A stretch of DNA of 64,000 nucleotides, from the NCBI RefSeq assembly GCF_000002515.2, contig NC_006039.1, positions 868,001 to 932,000 on the forward strand, in the 5' to 3' direction. Source of the stretch: Kluyveromyces lactis. Its lineage: Eukaryota > Ascomycota > Saccharomycetes > Saccharomycetales > Saccharomycetaceae. The translations under genes were made by a program, and so were the position numbers. The first letter of the stretch is position 1. Each line of letters begins with the position of its first letter. Of the stretch, positions 48,718 to 63,940 are shown piece by piece. The notes below the pieces were generated by a model, which saw only the letters and a program-made list of their open reading frames with translations, was not told the DNA's origin and searched no databases.

Positions 48718-50280
48718 TTAAGCTGCCCCAGCTGCATAATGATTTCTTCTTGTAAGTGTAGCATGCTTTCTGTTCCGGACAACGTCTTGCCTATCCATGT
48801 TATTTCTATGCGTGGCATTAGCGATGGAATTCTCTTCCCAAGTAGTTCTTTGAATGTTGGACGATTGGTCAGTTATGACTGCCACCCTCATAGTAGCCAA
48901 TAAATTTCTTGCTGCATTGGAATGCCTGTACACTGCTCCGTTAAATGCTTGTGTGGCATCCTTTCCAATACTTGTCTCAACAAGCGTGACCCCACCAGGA
49001 TGATCATATATAAATGGTGTCACGTCATGTACAATACCTTCAATGGCAACGTATGCCTTCCTGTTCTTAATGTATTCGTCCTTTGCTAGCTTCACAAATT
49101 GCAGAGACGTCATTCTGGGTAATCTTTCAATGGGAATACCCCATTTTAATCTTGCTGATTCCTCATCGATCATCTTTTGTTGTTGCTGAACCAGACATTT
49201 TTCAATTTGCTCGGTAGACACAGTGTGTAAATTCTTGGCCAAGTTAAACCACTGAAGTAAATATATTACCCATTTTGCTGGATCTATTGTAAATCTTCCA
49301 GGGCCGTTTCTGAAATCTCCAGGAAATTCGTGATGGAAATTATGATTCGCCTCGCCAAACGTTAAAATATCTCCAATCCATCCCAACTTCAAATTGATGG
49401 CAGACTTTGAATCGTCGAATGGCTGGTCTGCCAATGGGAAGTTCTTCCAGTGACATAAAGAACCTATCAGCAACCACTGCTGTTGAACCACAGACATTCT
49501 GACAAAACCCAAGTAAAAGATGCAATTCCAAGGGGGTAGCTCCAGGAAATATTTACTTACAAGGAAGGGGAACAGAAGATTTGCTAGAATCCATAGTTGT
49601 AAATAATTAGCATCTTGCCAAAGAAGTAAAGGATAACTTACTGATCTAATCAATTGTGTTGTGTGGTTATCATATGTTGCTCTTGCAGTAGACACAATAG
49701 TCTCTCGGCATTTAGCTACAGCTTTCACCGATTTCCTATTACCGCGGAAAAACCTATGTCCCCAAAGAGAGAACAACCACCCGTAAACATGCTGCGAATG
49801 TGGGTCTCTTTCAGTATCAATATGACGGTGATGTACCATATGTTGACTGGTGAAATCAAGGATGGATCCCAATCCACATGAGGCACCTAAGATGGCCATT
49901 GTAAATTGTATAGCGATATGACATTGGTAGGAACTGTGGGTGAAAAACCTATGATACCCCGCGATAAGACTGATTTCAGACAGAAACCAGTAACAAACCA
50001 ACAATTTTAGGAGGTCCGCATTATACTCTGGTTTATCAAGGATAAGTTTGAACAACGAGAATAAAGGTATTACGATGCAAAGTATTGTAGACCCAACATC
50101 CACTTTTTTCAATAAATGCACTACAGGATGGTCCCGATGTTTCACACTGGCCGGTATGATGTTATTTTCCAAAGGAATTTCCCTGCGTGTTGCAACTCCT
50201 GGCTCATCTAACCCTTGGGATTGCAATAATTGTGTGAAATCAAACTCGGGAATACTTCCTTCATTTCGTCCCTCAGACAT
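48718..50280 (-). CDS. divergent Ole1-like acyl-CoA desaturase with C-terminal cytochrome b5 domain
   Basis: 520 residues. Membrane segments flank the three histidine boxes of front-membrane desaturases: HRFFTH (His110-His115), HMVHH (His147-His151) and HNFHH (His313-His317). A further conserved His277 lies in GSLCHW. A cytochrome b5 domain follows, with heme ligands His427 (DHPGG) and His453 (YRHSNAA). This is the Ole1 architecture (delta-9 desaturation of palmitoyl- and stearoyl-CoA in the ER), and the C-terminal half is close to Ole1. However, the desaturase half differs clearly from S. cerevisiae Ole1, the N-terminus is unrelated, and the tail (NHYAAGAA) is different. No desaturase lies at this locus in S. 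cerevisiae. It is probably a second desaturase of unknown regioselectivity. Confidence 0.85.
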   Translation of the reverse strand: MSEGRNEGSIPEFDFTQLLQSQGLDEPGVATRREIPLENNIIPASVKHRDHPVVHLLKKVDVGSTILCIVIPLFSLFKLILDKPEYNADLLKLLVCYWFLSEISLIAGYHRFFTHSSYQCHIAIQFTMAILGASCGLGSILDFTSQHMVHHRHIDTERDPHSQHVYGWLFSLWGHRFFRGNRKSVKAVAKCRETIVSTARATYDNHTTQLIRSVSYPLLLWQDANYLQLWILANLLFPFLVSKYFLELPPWNCIFYLGFVRMSVVQQQWLLIGSLCHWKNFPLADQPFDDSKSAINLKLGWIGDILTFGEANHNFHHEFPGDFRNGPGRFTIDPAKWVIYLLQWFNLAKNLHTVSTEQIEKCLVQQQQKMIDEESARLKWGIPIERLPRMTSLQFVKLAKDEYIKNRKAYVAIEGIVHDVTPFIYDHPGGVTLVETSIGKDATQAFNGAVYRHSNAARNLLATMRVAVITDQSSNIQRTTWEENSIANATHRNNMDRQDVVRNRKHATLTRRNHYAAGAA

Positions 50281-51127
50281 ATGAACTGATATTTGATTCT
50301 AGTTATCGAAGTAAAAACACAGGCAAACGTTAAAATGCTTAAGATACACTCCCAAAATACTTCGAGGCAAGCTTAATAAGTTTTGTCCTTTCTTCCCGTT
50401 TCTATGCAAATACAGTATGCAGTTAACAGACCTCTCACTAAAGCTAAGAAACTGTTTCGCAGATCCGATTTACTGCTTCATGCACTACCGACCTCTTGTT
50501 TGATTACAAATATCCTTCTTTTACTGGCTTCTTGCCTATTTAAAGACGCAGTTTGTCACTTAAGATCGGTTAATAACTGTTGGAAAATTTCCCTGATATA
50601 TGTCAATTCTTATGGATCAGACATAACCAGAAAGAAGTGAAAGCTTGGGACCAATATTTCTCTGAACAGCAGATGTAGCATTAGAATAAACTACACCCCA
50701 ACTACATCTAAGGGTATAGTAATGAATATGAGAGCCAGACCTGCCCCATCTTGCTAGTTTCGCTTCGTAATGACTATGCATATATAACATACCTTCACGT
50801 GATGTACATACAAAATATGGACACCTCAAATAGTACTGAACCCACCAAAAATAACATATAAATACTTGAAGTGATACACAATCACCGACAATTAAATGAC
50901 GGTCAGTAGAAATATTTTCCACTTGTCGATAGTTCTCACCTCATATTCATCATCCAGATCATTGCCTTTGCTAGCTTAATGGAAAAAAACTCGATTAGAG
51001 AAATTAAGATAAATATCAAATTGATACCTATCCATTCATAGAGAAATTTGATATGGCTCCAGACATGAATATCAATTGAGGCCTGATCTGTTTTTCCAAT
51101 TAGGGCAACCACAATTCGGTGTAGAAG
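50281..51127. other. divergent promoter region, desaturase / SRP101
   Basis: 847 bp. One CACGTG E-box at 50796-50801 within TTCACGTGATG. Short frames at 50383-50640 and 50617-50922 look random and the latter has no ATG at its head. No RNA gene recognised. Confidence 0.5.
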
Positions 51128-52930
51128 ATGATCGATCAATTCGCAGTCTTTACGCCAGCAGGTAATCTTCTTTATGGCTATAATTCGTTAAACAAAAAGT
51201 TCTCTGAAACTCAAATCAATAGATTTGTCTCTGAGTTTATCAGCCAGCCGGTGAAGGATGTGACTTCCAAATTTCCTATTATATCCACGTCAGATACTAG
51301 TTACATGTATCATGAAACAAAGCAGCCACATCTGTTTCTCGTTGTATCGTTTGCGTCGTCAGAATCCATTCAATTAACGGCTGAAGCAGAATCTGTGGTT
51401 GTTCTTGCAACTAAGCTATGGGAATCGTTAGGTTTGAATGAGGTGATTCTTGACAACATTTCTGGGAAAGGAAAGAAAAATGTTCACAACTTTAGGTTCA
51501 TCACTGAAGGTGCTTCAGATCAAATATCAAAGTTCGGATCTTATTTCGAAGTTAAATACGATGAAATGAAAAAGACCTCTCAACAGAAAGGAAAGAAACA
51601 TACCGCAAACTATAACAAGCAAGTACCTGTCTCTGCTGCAAATAAAGGGAAACAGAGTAGCAAGGGTAAGAAGGAGAACAGCCAAATTAAAGCCAGAAAA
51701 TGGGGTAGGGATGGACTTTTAGAAGAAACTGCAGCAATGGACGAATCGTTAGATTTCTCTGAAGGCAATAGAACTGCTTCACCACCTATCGCAATTGGGT
51801 CTGATTTAGAATCTGATATGCGCAATGGTTCTCAGTTCGGTAAACAAAACGATAAAGGAGAATTTTTAATTAATGAGATAGACGAATTACTTGCATCAAA
51901 TAAAGAGAAGTCAAAGGCGAAGCCAACAACTTCGTCTCCATTTTCCTTCTTACAGAAGCATATCTTAGGTAACAAGACCATATCAGAGGAAGATTTAAAA
52001 ACGGTTTTGGATTCCCTAAAACAAAAGCTAATTTCCAAAAATGTTGCTCCTGAAGTTGCCGATCATTTATGCAATCAGGTTTCGAAAGATTTAATTGGTT
52101 CTAAGACCGAAAATTGGACCAGTGTTGACCAAACTGCCAGAGAATCTCTACAAAAGTGTTTATCTTCTATCCTAACACCTAGTGTTTCCGTCGATCTTTT
52201 GCATGAGATCCAGAAAAGGATAAACAAAAAGGACTCATCTGGGCTAAATGACCCTTATGTATTTTCTGTCGTTGGTGTCAATGGTGTGGGAAAATCAACA
52301 AATTTATCAAAACTTGCTTTTTGGTTATTGAAGAACAACTTAAAAGTCCTTATTGTGGCGTGTGACACATTTAGATCTGGTGCTGTGGAACAGCTTAGGG
52401 TTCACGTAGAAAATTTAGCACAACTAACTGATCATAACCACGTCAGAGGTACGAAGAATAGAAGAGGCAAAACTGGTAACGAATATGTAGAGCTCTTTGA
52501 AGGAGGGTATGGTGGTTCTAATCTTGTTACCAAAATCGCCAAACAGGCTATCAAATACGCAAAAACTGAACATTTTGACGTTGTTTTAATGGATACCGCA
52601 GGAAGAAGACATAACGACGCTACACTAATGTCTCCACTAAAATCTTTCGCAGAACAAGCTAACCCAGATAAAATTATCATGGTAGGTGAGGCTTTAGTGG
52701 GAACAGATTCGGTGCAGCAGGCTCATAATTTCAATCAAGCGTTCGGAAAAGAGAGAAATTTAGATTTCTTCATTATTTCCAAGTGTGATACTGTGGGTGA
52801 GCTTCTAGGTACGATGGTCAACATGGTTTACGCTACAAGCATACCTATTCTATTTATCGGAGTGGGTCAAACATATACTGATCTTAGAACTTTGAGTGTT
52901 GAATGGGCGGTAAACAGTTTGTTATCTTAA
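51128..52930 (+). CDS. SRP101: Srp101, signal recognition particle receptor alpha subunit
   Basis: 600 residues against 621 in S. cerevisiae. The N-terminal longin-like SRX domain (IDQFAVFTPAGNLLYGYN, about 1-150) binds the beta subunit. A basic, Lys-rich linker contains KKHTANYNKQVP and the family motif ARKWGRDG. The NG GTPase domain starts near 300: P-loop VVGVNGVGKSTNLSKL (about 380-395), ACDTFRSGAVEQLRVH, LMDTAGRRHNDATLM and the SKCD specificity motif near 551. It receives SRP-ribosome complexes at the ER membrane and resets them by mutual GTP hydrolysis. HRQ1 converges, as in S. cerevisiae. Confidence 0.97.
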   Translation: MIDQFAVFTPAGNLLYGYNSLNKKFSETQINRFVSEFISQPVKDVTSKFPIISTSDTSYMYHETKQPHLFLVVSFASSESIQLTAEAESVVVLATKLWESLGLNEVILDNISGKGKKNVHNFRFITEGASDQISKFGSYFEVKYDEMKKTSQQKGKKHTANYNKQVPVSAANKGKQSSKGKKENSQIKARKWGRDGLLEETAAMDESLDFSEGNRTASPPIAIGSDLESDMRNGSQFGKQNDKGEFLINEIDELLASNKEKSKAKPTTSSPFSFLQKHILGNKTISEEDLKTVLDSLKQKLISKNVAPEVADHLCNQVSKDLIGSKTENWTSVDQTARESLQKCLSSILTPSVSVDLLHEIQKRINKKDSSGLNDPYVFSVVGVNGVGKSTNLSKLAFWLLKNNLKVLIVACDTFRSGAVEQLRVHVENLAQLTDHNHVRGTKNRRGKTGNEYVELFEGGYGGSNLVTKIAKQAIKYAKTEHFDVVLMDTAGRRHNDATLMSPLKSFAEQANPDKIIMVGEALVGTDSVQQAHNFNQAFGKERNLDFFIISKCDTVGELLGTMVNMVYATSIPILFIGVGQTYTDLRTLSVEWAVNSLLS

Positions 52931-53018
52931 GCGATTTAATTAAAGAGATATGTATAAATAATAAGTATTAATCTTTCTGCATTTTTTCAGTATTTCATAC
53001 ATATATCCAGCTCTTTGT

Positions 53019-56000
53019 TCAGTTCTCATTTGGATTATCTTCTTTTTTTATTGTTACTAAATTTTCTTCTCCATTCTTAATTTCCCTAGTGTCAATGACC
53101 TGAAGGTCTTTAGAAAATTTGACATGTCCTGACACAGGCTCTATGGTTTCAACCAAGATTTCGGGCATGTTAGGTTCCGGGCCATCTTTGATTCTGGTCA
53201 TAAAACTTGATTCTTTATGCCCTAAAATGCAATGCAATATCACCAATGCAGCTGGCTTTGAAAGAACTAAACTGTTTTCTTTACAGAAGGCTGCCGCAAC
53301 ACATTCCGGACATCCATCTTCGCATGGACACTCTTCTACACGTTGCAATGCACCGTTTAAAATCTCCTCAATATGCTCGAATGTTTTCATACATAATCCT
53401 GATCCCTGTTTACCTCCTTTAGAATCGTAAAAGACTAATCTGGCGGGACGTTTACGAGAAGTTTGCCGTTCGGCAAATTCTTTCTCTGGTGCCTTACATT
53501 CTGTAGAGATTTCATCAACTCCAGCAACGATGAACCTCGGTAACAACCCTAATATTGCATGTTGTGCTGCATGTATACCGCCCGCAGAATTTAAATGTTT
53601 GCTCTCAATGAGTTCCAACGCTCTTTTGGGGATGTCAATCCAAAGCCCTTTAGAGTTAATAATCACTGGAGGATTATGAGTTTCAACAGCGTCTAAAATA
53701 CGACCTTGTTTATCAATTTTAAAGAAGCCAAAGACTATAATTGTTGTCCTTATCTTACCGTAATATGCTGGTACGTCACTGTTCTGCATAGACCTAATCT
53801 GTTCAATCTCTTCCGGATCAACGTCGGTGAAATCTCTCTGACTGGTTGTCCAATCGACATCTACTCTCTGAACCTTAGCATACTTATCATCGGGATTAAA
53901 CTCTTTCACTAGATAAGGATAACCTTGATGAATGAAGATACCACCATCATATAAGGTGAAACTGGTCCGGGAAGCCTCCACCTCTTCGATGATTATATTT
54001 CTACCATTTGTTATATCCACGACAGCGAAAATATCCTCTTCTGAACCTCGTAAAGAAATGAGAGCGGATGGCCAGGGCAAAAATCGATCATTGGCATGAT
54101 ACCCATTCGCATCGTGTTGTAATCTCGTTTCACATATTGTAGTTAAATTCTTCCTATCAAAATATTGAGAATCCCGGTCAATATCAATCGGAAGCTCAAA
54201 AGCTGCACACTGGATATGACTTTCAAACATTAACATATTATCAAAATCCAAAACAAGATCCTGGTACGATTCAGGGTTATCGACTTCTAATAAGGATTCA
54301 GAATGGGCGACATAATGCTGATCAACAGGCGAGTCGCTAGCAACTACCAATGTCAAGGAATCTCTGTTTCTTCTACCAGCTCTACCAGATTGTTGGTGAA
54401 AATTAGCCAAGGATAAGGGAAATCCACACATCAAAACGGAGTCCAAACCACCAATATCAATACCCAATTCTAGAGCATTTGTTGAAACAACAGCACGGAG
54501 ATTCCCATGAAACATTTCTTGCTCAATTTTACGTCTGTCACTTGCGGAGTATCCACCTCTATAAGACATGACTTCGTTAATTAACTGCAACTTTCCCATA
54601 TCTTGAAGAATTATTCTGACTTCTTTCATTAACAGTTCACATACTCTACGAACATAACAGAAAGCAATTGTCCGAACGTTCTGTATGATTAGCTGAACTA
54701 ATATTTTAGCGCTTTCTCCGATGAAATTTTCTCTTTTTCTATCATGCTGAGACAACTTTGGAGGGTTCCACACCACCAAGTGTTTTGTACCTCTTGGCGA
54801 ACCATCTTCGTTAATCAACGTGACTTGCTCAATACCGAAAATGTCTTGCATATGTTGTATGGGATGTTTTAGTGTAGCAGAACATGATATAAATTGAAGC
54901 TTTTCATTTTTATAAAACCCCTTCACAATTCGGACTAATCTTCTCATAACTAAAGCCACATGGGAACCGAAAAAGCCCTTATAAATATGCAATTCATCAA
55001 CGACCACATATCTTAGATTGTCCAAAAACATTTTCCAGTTAGGATGATTAGGTAAAATACTTGTGTGAATCATATCAGGATTCGTGAAAATAACACGAGC
55101 CGAAATCCGAATACCTGCTCGTGCTTGTTGCTCTGTGTCTCCATCATAGGTATCTACAATAACATGTGACAATTCTGGTATCTTGGACAATAGCTTTTGA
55201 AATGATCTCTTTTGATCTTGTGCTAAAGCTTTTGTCGGAAATATGTACATGAACGTAGAGTGTGGATCCTTGAGTAGTGCGTCTATTGCAGATAACTGGT
55301 AGATTAAAGATTTTCCCGACGAAGTAGACGTTGTGATTATGACATTCTCTCCCTTATGAATGCAGTTTATTGCTGCAGCTTGGTGAGAATAGAAGTCTTT
55401 ATACTCAAGCGCCTGATAAACTTCCGGAGAGAGTGCAAATTCTAATTCACCATATTTCGCTATTCTCTCTGGTATGATATACGAATTGGTAATTTGATCG
55501 TTATAGATGCTAGAATGTTTAATCTTCTCCAATAATATAGGTATTGTAGGTCTTGAATCACCAGCTTCATTTACAACTTCAGTTTCGATATTTTTCTTTG
55601 CCTGCAACATTGATTCGATTGGGTCCATGAAATCTTTCTTTTTGGGTACTCTAGCAGCTGAAAGTCTTTCTAACTCCTCCATGGGTGTCTTCCCTTCAAG
55701 CTTGCAGTTGAAGATAAACCGATTAAGAGCAGATTCAAAAGACAATTTCCTTCTTGATATCATCTTTTTCATAGCATCCGTTGTAAACTCCGGTGCATTC
55801 ATGTCGCTCTTGTTCGTTTTTTTCTTCCAAGTATTCATCATGTTCCCATCTTTAAACTGAAAGACAAGGACCTGTGAATCTTCTACTTCATCGTTTACTT
55901 GATGATCTTCTGCCTTCAAGTCAAAAATATCATTATCCTTTTGCTGATAGCCACCATTCTTGAAATTGAAAACTTTCTCTTCAACTTGAAACTGGTTTCT

Positions 56001-56258
56001 ATCGATGTATTTAAAGATAGTATCACTTGGCATGATAACACATATCTTAGCAAAATCTTGTTCTAACAAAGGCCGCTTTACCGCCTTTTGAACCGCTGGC
56101 TTTAGGACATCGAAAGTGGTAATAACATGATTTCTTGTCAGAAGGAATGTGTAGAAGGTATTGAGCCGAAAGAAAATATTTTTTAGCTCCCAGAATTCAT
56201 CCTTACCTATCTTCCTCTTCTTGAGAAACGCAACATCTTCTTCTGTCTCATCTACCAT
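53019..56258 (-). CDS. HRQ1: Hrq1, RecQ4-family 3'-5' DNA helicase
   Basis: 1079 residues, essentially the length of S. cerevisiae Hrq1 (1077). The helicase core begins near residue 290 (YSHQAAAINCIHKGENVIIT) with Walker A TSTSSGKSL at about 311-319 and a DELH box (VVDELHIYKGFFGS) near 418. Motifs LELGIDIGGLDSVLM and QQSGRAGRRNRDSL follow. The C-terminal MZB domain has the cysteine cluster CPCEDGCPECVAAAFC near residue 980. Hrq1 acts in crosslink repair and telomere maintenance. It converges on SRP101 (gap 88 bp). Confidence 0.96.
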   Translation of the reverse strand: MVDETEEDVAFLKKRKIGKDEFWELKNIFFRLNTFYTFLLTRNHVITTFDVLKPAVQKAVKRPLLEQDFAKICVIMPSDTIFKYIDRNQFQVEEKVFNFKNGGYQQKDNDIFDLKAEDHQVNDEVEDSQVLVFQFKDGNMMNTWKKKTNKSDMNAPEFTTDAMKKMISRRKLSFESALNRFIFNCKLEGKTPMEELERLSAARVPKKKDFMDPIESMLQAKKNIETEVVNEAGDSRPTIPILLEKIKHSSIYNDQITNSYIIPERIAKYGELEFALSPEVYQALEYKDFYSHQAAAINCIHKGENVIITTSTSSGKSLIYQLSAIDALLKDPHSTFMYIFPTKALAQDQKRSFQKLLSKIPELSHVIVDTYDGDTEQQARAGIRISARVIFTNPDMIHTSILPNHPNWKMFLDNLRYVVVDELHIYKGFFGSHVALVMRRLVRIVKGFYKNEKLQFISCSATLKHPIQHMQDIFGIEQVTLINEDGSPRGTKHLVVWNPPKLSQHDRKRENFIGESAKILVQLIIQNVRTIAFCYVRRVCELLMKEVRIILQDMGKLQLINEVMSYRGGYSASDRRKIEQEMFHGNLRAVVSTNALELGIDIGGLDSVLMCGFPLSLANFHQQSGRAGRRNRDSLTLVVASDSPVDQHYVAHSESLLEVDNPESYQDLVLDFDNMLMFESHIQCAAFELPIDIDRDSQYFDRKNLTTICETRLQHDANGYHANDRFLPWPSALISLRGSEEDIFAVVDITNGRNIIIEEVEASRTSFTLYDGGIFIHQGYPYLVKEFNPDDKYAKVQRVDVDWTTSQRDFTDVDPEEIEQIRSMQNSDVPAYYGKIRTTIIVFGFFKIDKQGRILDAVETHNPPVIINSKGLWIDIPKRALELIESKHLNSAGGIHAAQHAILGLLPRFIVAGVDEISTECKAPEKEFAERQTSRKRPARLVFYDSKGGKQGSGLCMKTFEHIEEILNGALQRVEECPCEDGCPECVAAAFCKENSLVLSKPAALVILHCILGHKESSFMTRIKDGPEPNMPEILVETIEPVSGHVKFSKDLQVIDTREIKNGEENLVTIKKEDNPNEN

Positions 56259-56735
56259 CTATGTATCACTGAGGTTCAAGTAATAGAGTGCTTACAGTTG
56301 GCAAGTCATATGAATGAAACTTGAATTTAACTCTCAAGTCACGTCAAAAAGATACTTTCCTGTTTCTAAACTAGAGCCAATACACTTCAAAGTATCGTAT
56401 CTGGACAATGCAGAAGCCAAGTTTCACTAGCTTGAATCCTCTGCTATCGTCTCTTATCCTATAGATGTTAGGATATCAATAAGTAAGCGATGAGATAGGA
56501 CATTAAATAAGAAAGAGCATGTGGATTTCCCTTAAAAATCCGGGTAACACCAAATAGCACCCATTTTGGCAGTTCTCGAATTCAACTATGAAATCTGTTT
56601 CAATCAAATAAAGAAACAGCTAACATATTAAGCGAAAGTATTAGCGGAAAATTGGAGGCTAACCCTAGAGACATCAAATATCCAATAGGTATTCGAATAT
56701 CAGACTGTGCTGTTTTTCAATATCTCTTACTTCGA
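56259..56735. other. divergent promoter region, HRQ1 / RTT103
   Basis: 477 bp, with an exact PAC element at 56487-56496. The rest is AT-rich and holds no gene. Confidence 0.55.
56487..56496. promoter_or_regulatory. PAC element GCGATGAGAT
   Basis: An exact match to the yeast PAC consensus GCGATGAGMT, about 230 bp from the HRQ1 ATG and 240 bp from the RTT103 ATG. No clear RRPE partner is nearby, so its role is uncertain. Confidence 0.45.
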
Positions 56736-57824
56736 ATGACTTTTTCCCGCGAACAATTTGTCAGTAAAGTACAGAGTTTAGATGAAACTCAGGATTCAAT
56801 AGTGAACACATCCAAGTGGATGTTAACTCTATACAAAGATGCGGATAAAGTGGCGACCGCTTGGACAGAATACTTGCATAAAAGTTCCATCAGTACAAAG
56901 CGAAAGCTATTAGTGGTGTATTTGGCAAATGATATAGTCCAACAAGCGAAGCATAGACAAGTACCTAACTTTGATAAGAGCTTTGGCAATGTTTTGCCAT
57001 CTGCGTTAGAGAAAGTATATGCAGATTTTCCAACTGAGCTTAGAGCTAAGGTAAAACGCGTTGTAGGTATTTGGAGACAGCGTAAGGTTTTATCAGAGAG
57101 TGTTTTGGATGAAATTGACCGAAGGCTAGATGTAGCAGGTAAAATAACACCATCAAGTTCAACAACTGCTCAAAGGAGTAAAGATAAAGTTGATAAAAGA
57201 TGGGGGCAGCTATCATCCCTGTATGACAATATTGAACAGAATCAAAAAAGTGGTAATACCTTGAGGTTAAGATTTGATAAATCTCTTGAGGCATTGGACC
57301 CTAACAGCGTAGTCTACGCTGAAAACTATAATGTTATCAGCAAAATAGGTAGCTCAGTTAAGGAATCATTGACAAAATCTATAGACTTCAGATCAACTCT
57401 AATAAAAGAGCTAGAGAAGTTGATCACCGAACAAAACGCTTTGGTAAATAAAGAACAAGACTCTATAAATGAAATTGATTCTATATTAGTAGACAAAGAT
57501 CCAACGACAATCGCTCAGTCTACAAATTCAAACGATGCTGATTTATTACCAACATACGAAAATAGTGATGATGATGATGACGACAAACACAGCAGCGAAA
57601 ACGAAGATGAAGTTGCGAACAAAAAGCGTTCTGTCTCTCCAGAAAAACAATCTGATCTCGGTTCAACGTCAGACAAATCCTCGAGCGAGGAGCCCACGAT
57701 GAAAAAGATGAAGACTGATGAACTAAAGCAAGAAGAACCTACTCCCTCGACCTCACCTTCAAAAAGCAATACTGGGGCCATCGCCTCTAGTATACAAGAT
57801 CTATTAAGTAGATTGGCAGATTAA
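56736..57824 (+). CDS. RTT103: Rtt103, RNA polymerase II CTD-interacting transcription termination factor
   Basis: 362 residues from the ATG at 56736 (MTFSREQFVSKVQSLDETQDSI). The frame is open 28 codons upstream without an ATG. The N-terminal 130 residues are a CID domain of stacked helices, with KRKLLVVYLANDIVQQ and RVVGIWRQRKVLSESVLDEI. A coiled-coil region follows at about 150-260, then an acidic, Ser-rich tail. S. cerevisiae Rtt103 (YDR289C, 409 residues) binds Ser2-phosphorylated CTD and helps recruit Rat1-Rai1 for termination. SRB2 ends only 30 bp downstream on the other strand. Confidence 0.95.
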   Translation: MTFSREQFVSKVQSLDETQDSIVNTSKWMLTLYKDADKVATAWTEYLHKSSISTKRKLLVVYLANDIVQQAKHRQVPNFDKSFGNVLPSALEKVYADFPTELRAKVKRVVGIWRQRKVLSESVLDEIDRRLDVAGKITPSSSTTAQRSKDKVDKRWGQLSSLYDNIEQNQKSGNTLRLRFDKSLEALDPNSVVYAENYNVISKIGSSVKESLTKSIDFRSTLIKELEKLITEQNALVNKEQDSINEIDSILVDKDPTTIAQSTNSNDADLLPTYENSDDDDDDKHSSENEDEVANKKRSVSPEKQSDLGSTSDKSSSEEPTMKKMKTDELKQEEPTPSTSPSKSNTGAIASSIQDLLSRLAD

Positions 57825-57854
57825 TTTCCTTTTAATTCTATATAATTGCGTAAT

Positions 57855-58574
57855 TTAACCGAGAACTTTTAAATAATGAGCAGCCAAATCAAATAGACTG
57901 GAATCTTCTTGTTTGGAACCCTGAGATTTATCTGATGAGACTCTAACGTCCGATAATCCCATGCCACTTAGCATGGTTCGTACCCTTTCAACATTTTTCT
58001 CGAACGCTTCCAGATTGTCCGATGACTTAGATTCTAGCTCAAGTATCAGTCCTTGAAAACCGCTATAAGAAAAAGCATTATTGACTCGTATCGATAAGTC
58101 TGCTGTTTGATATGAAACACCGAATTCTCCTTTAATGGACTGTCTCTGTGTCCATATGTTTGAAAGTTTATTTGAAAGCATATAGTCGAAAGGTTCAGGA
58201 GTTCCAAAAACACAGCCATTATCATAAAGAGCTTTTGTCACGTATGTTGGAGTTATAATTGCCGATTGATTCTTTATGGTAACTGTTTCATTGTTTTTAT
58301 GTGAGAGTTGTACTGTGTGCATTACCTTAGTATCGTTCGGATCTGTATTCTTAGCAGAAGTTCTAAAAGTCTTCAATTCAAAAGACCATTTATCACCCAT
58401 TGATATAAGGTCCGTAGATAAAACATCTTGCAATTGGGTGATTGTAGATGGCGTGCACTTTTCGACGAACAACACTCTATTTGGTTATATATATATTGTT
58501 AGTACCGTAAAAGAACAAAGAAAAAACACCACAGACATCTCTGAAAGAATAAACACATACCCATAGTACGTCAT
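57855..58574 (-). CDS. SRB2: Srb2 (Med20), Mediator head subunit (spliced: 58574-58561 joined to 58476-57855)
   Basis: Exon 1 has 14 coding bases (MTYYG, last codon split). Exon 2 continues VLFVEKCTPSTITQLQD. The 211-residue product matches S. cerevisiae Srb2 (210 residues, MGKSAVIFVERATPATL), whose gene also has an intron near its start. Further shared blocks are LSNKLSNIWTQRQSIKGEFG and GFQGLILELES. Med20 pairs with Med18 at the movable jaw of the Mediator head. In S. cerevisiae SRB2 (YHR041C) adjoins BCD1. Here a run of chromosome IV-type genes and the desaturase lies between them. Confidence 0.94.
58477..58560 (-). other. SRB2: SRB2 intron, 84 nt
   Basis: On the minus strand the donor GTATGT occupies 58560-58555, the branch point TACTAAC 58504-58498, and the acceptor AG 58478-58477. 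The split codon GG|A gives Gly5, and the frame then runs uninterrupted to the stop. The next AG, two bases on, would break the frame. Confidence 0.92.
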
Positions 58575-58915
58575 TTTATTAGGTGTTCGGATACACTGCT
58601 TAATTCTATGATATTGATGATATTCTGCCGATTACCATCTATAATGCATTCTGTTGATATTGCTGGTTTGGGATATTAATCCAAAATTTAAAGATCACAT
58701 TAATACGTTCTTACCCGGAGTGATGACAATATCCATAACCATTGAATAAAGAATGGGTAGAATATAGACTACTGGAAAGAAGCAAGCAATTATCTGATTC
58801 TATCAGCTTGTGCTTCTTAGCAACAAGATAAAATACTACAGAAAGCTATGTTAGTGGTAACTTTAACCGTTTAATATCTATCTACTATTTTGTCATTATA
58901 ATTACGTACTCGTTA
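58575..58915. other. intergenic region, SRB2 promoter and GCN2 3' end
   Basis: 341 bp between two leftward genes. AT-rich. No element recognised. Confidence 0.45.

Positions 58916-63940
<5,025 letters not shown>

Noticed and set aside
50617-50922. Minus-strand frame of 101 codons in the desaturase/SRP101 gap
   Set aside because: No ATG at its head and no homology. Probably random.
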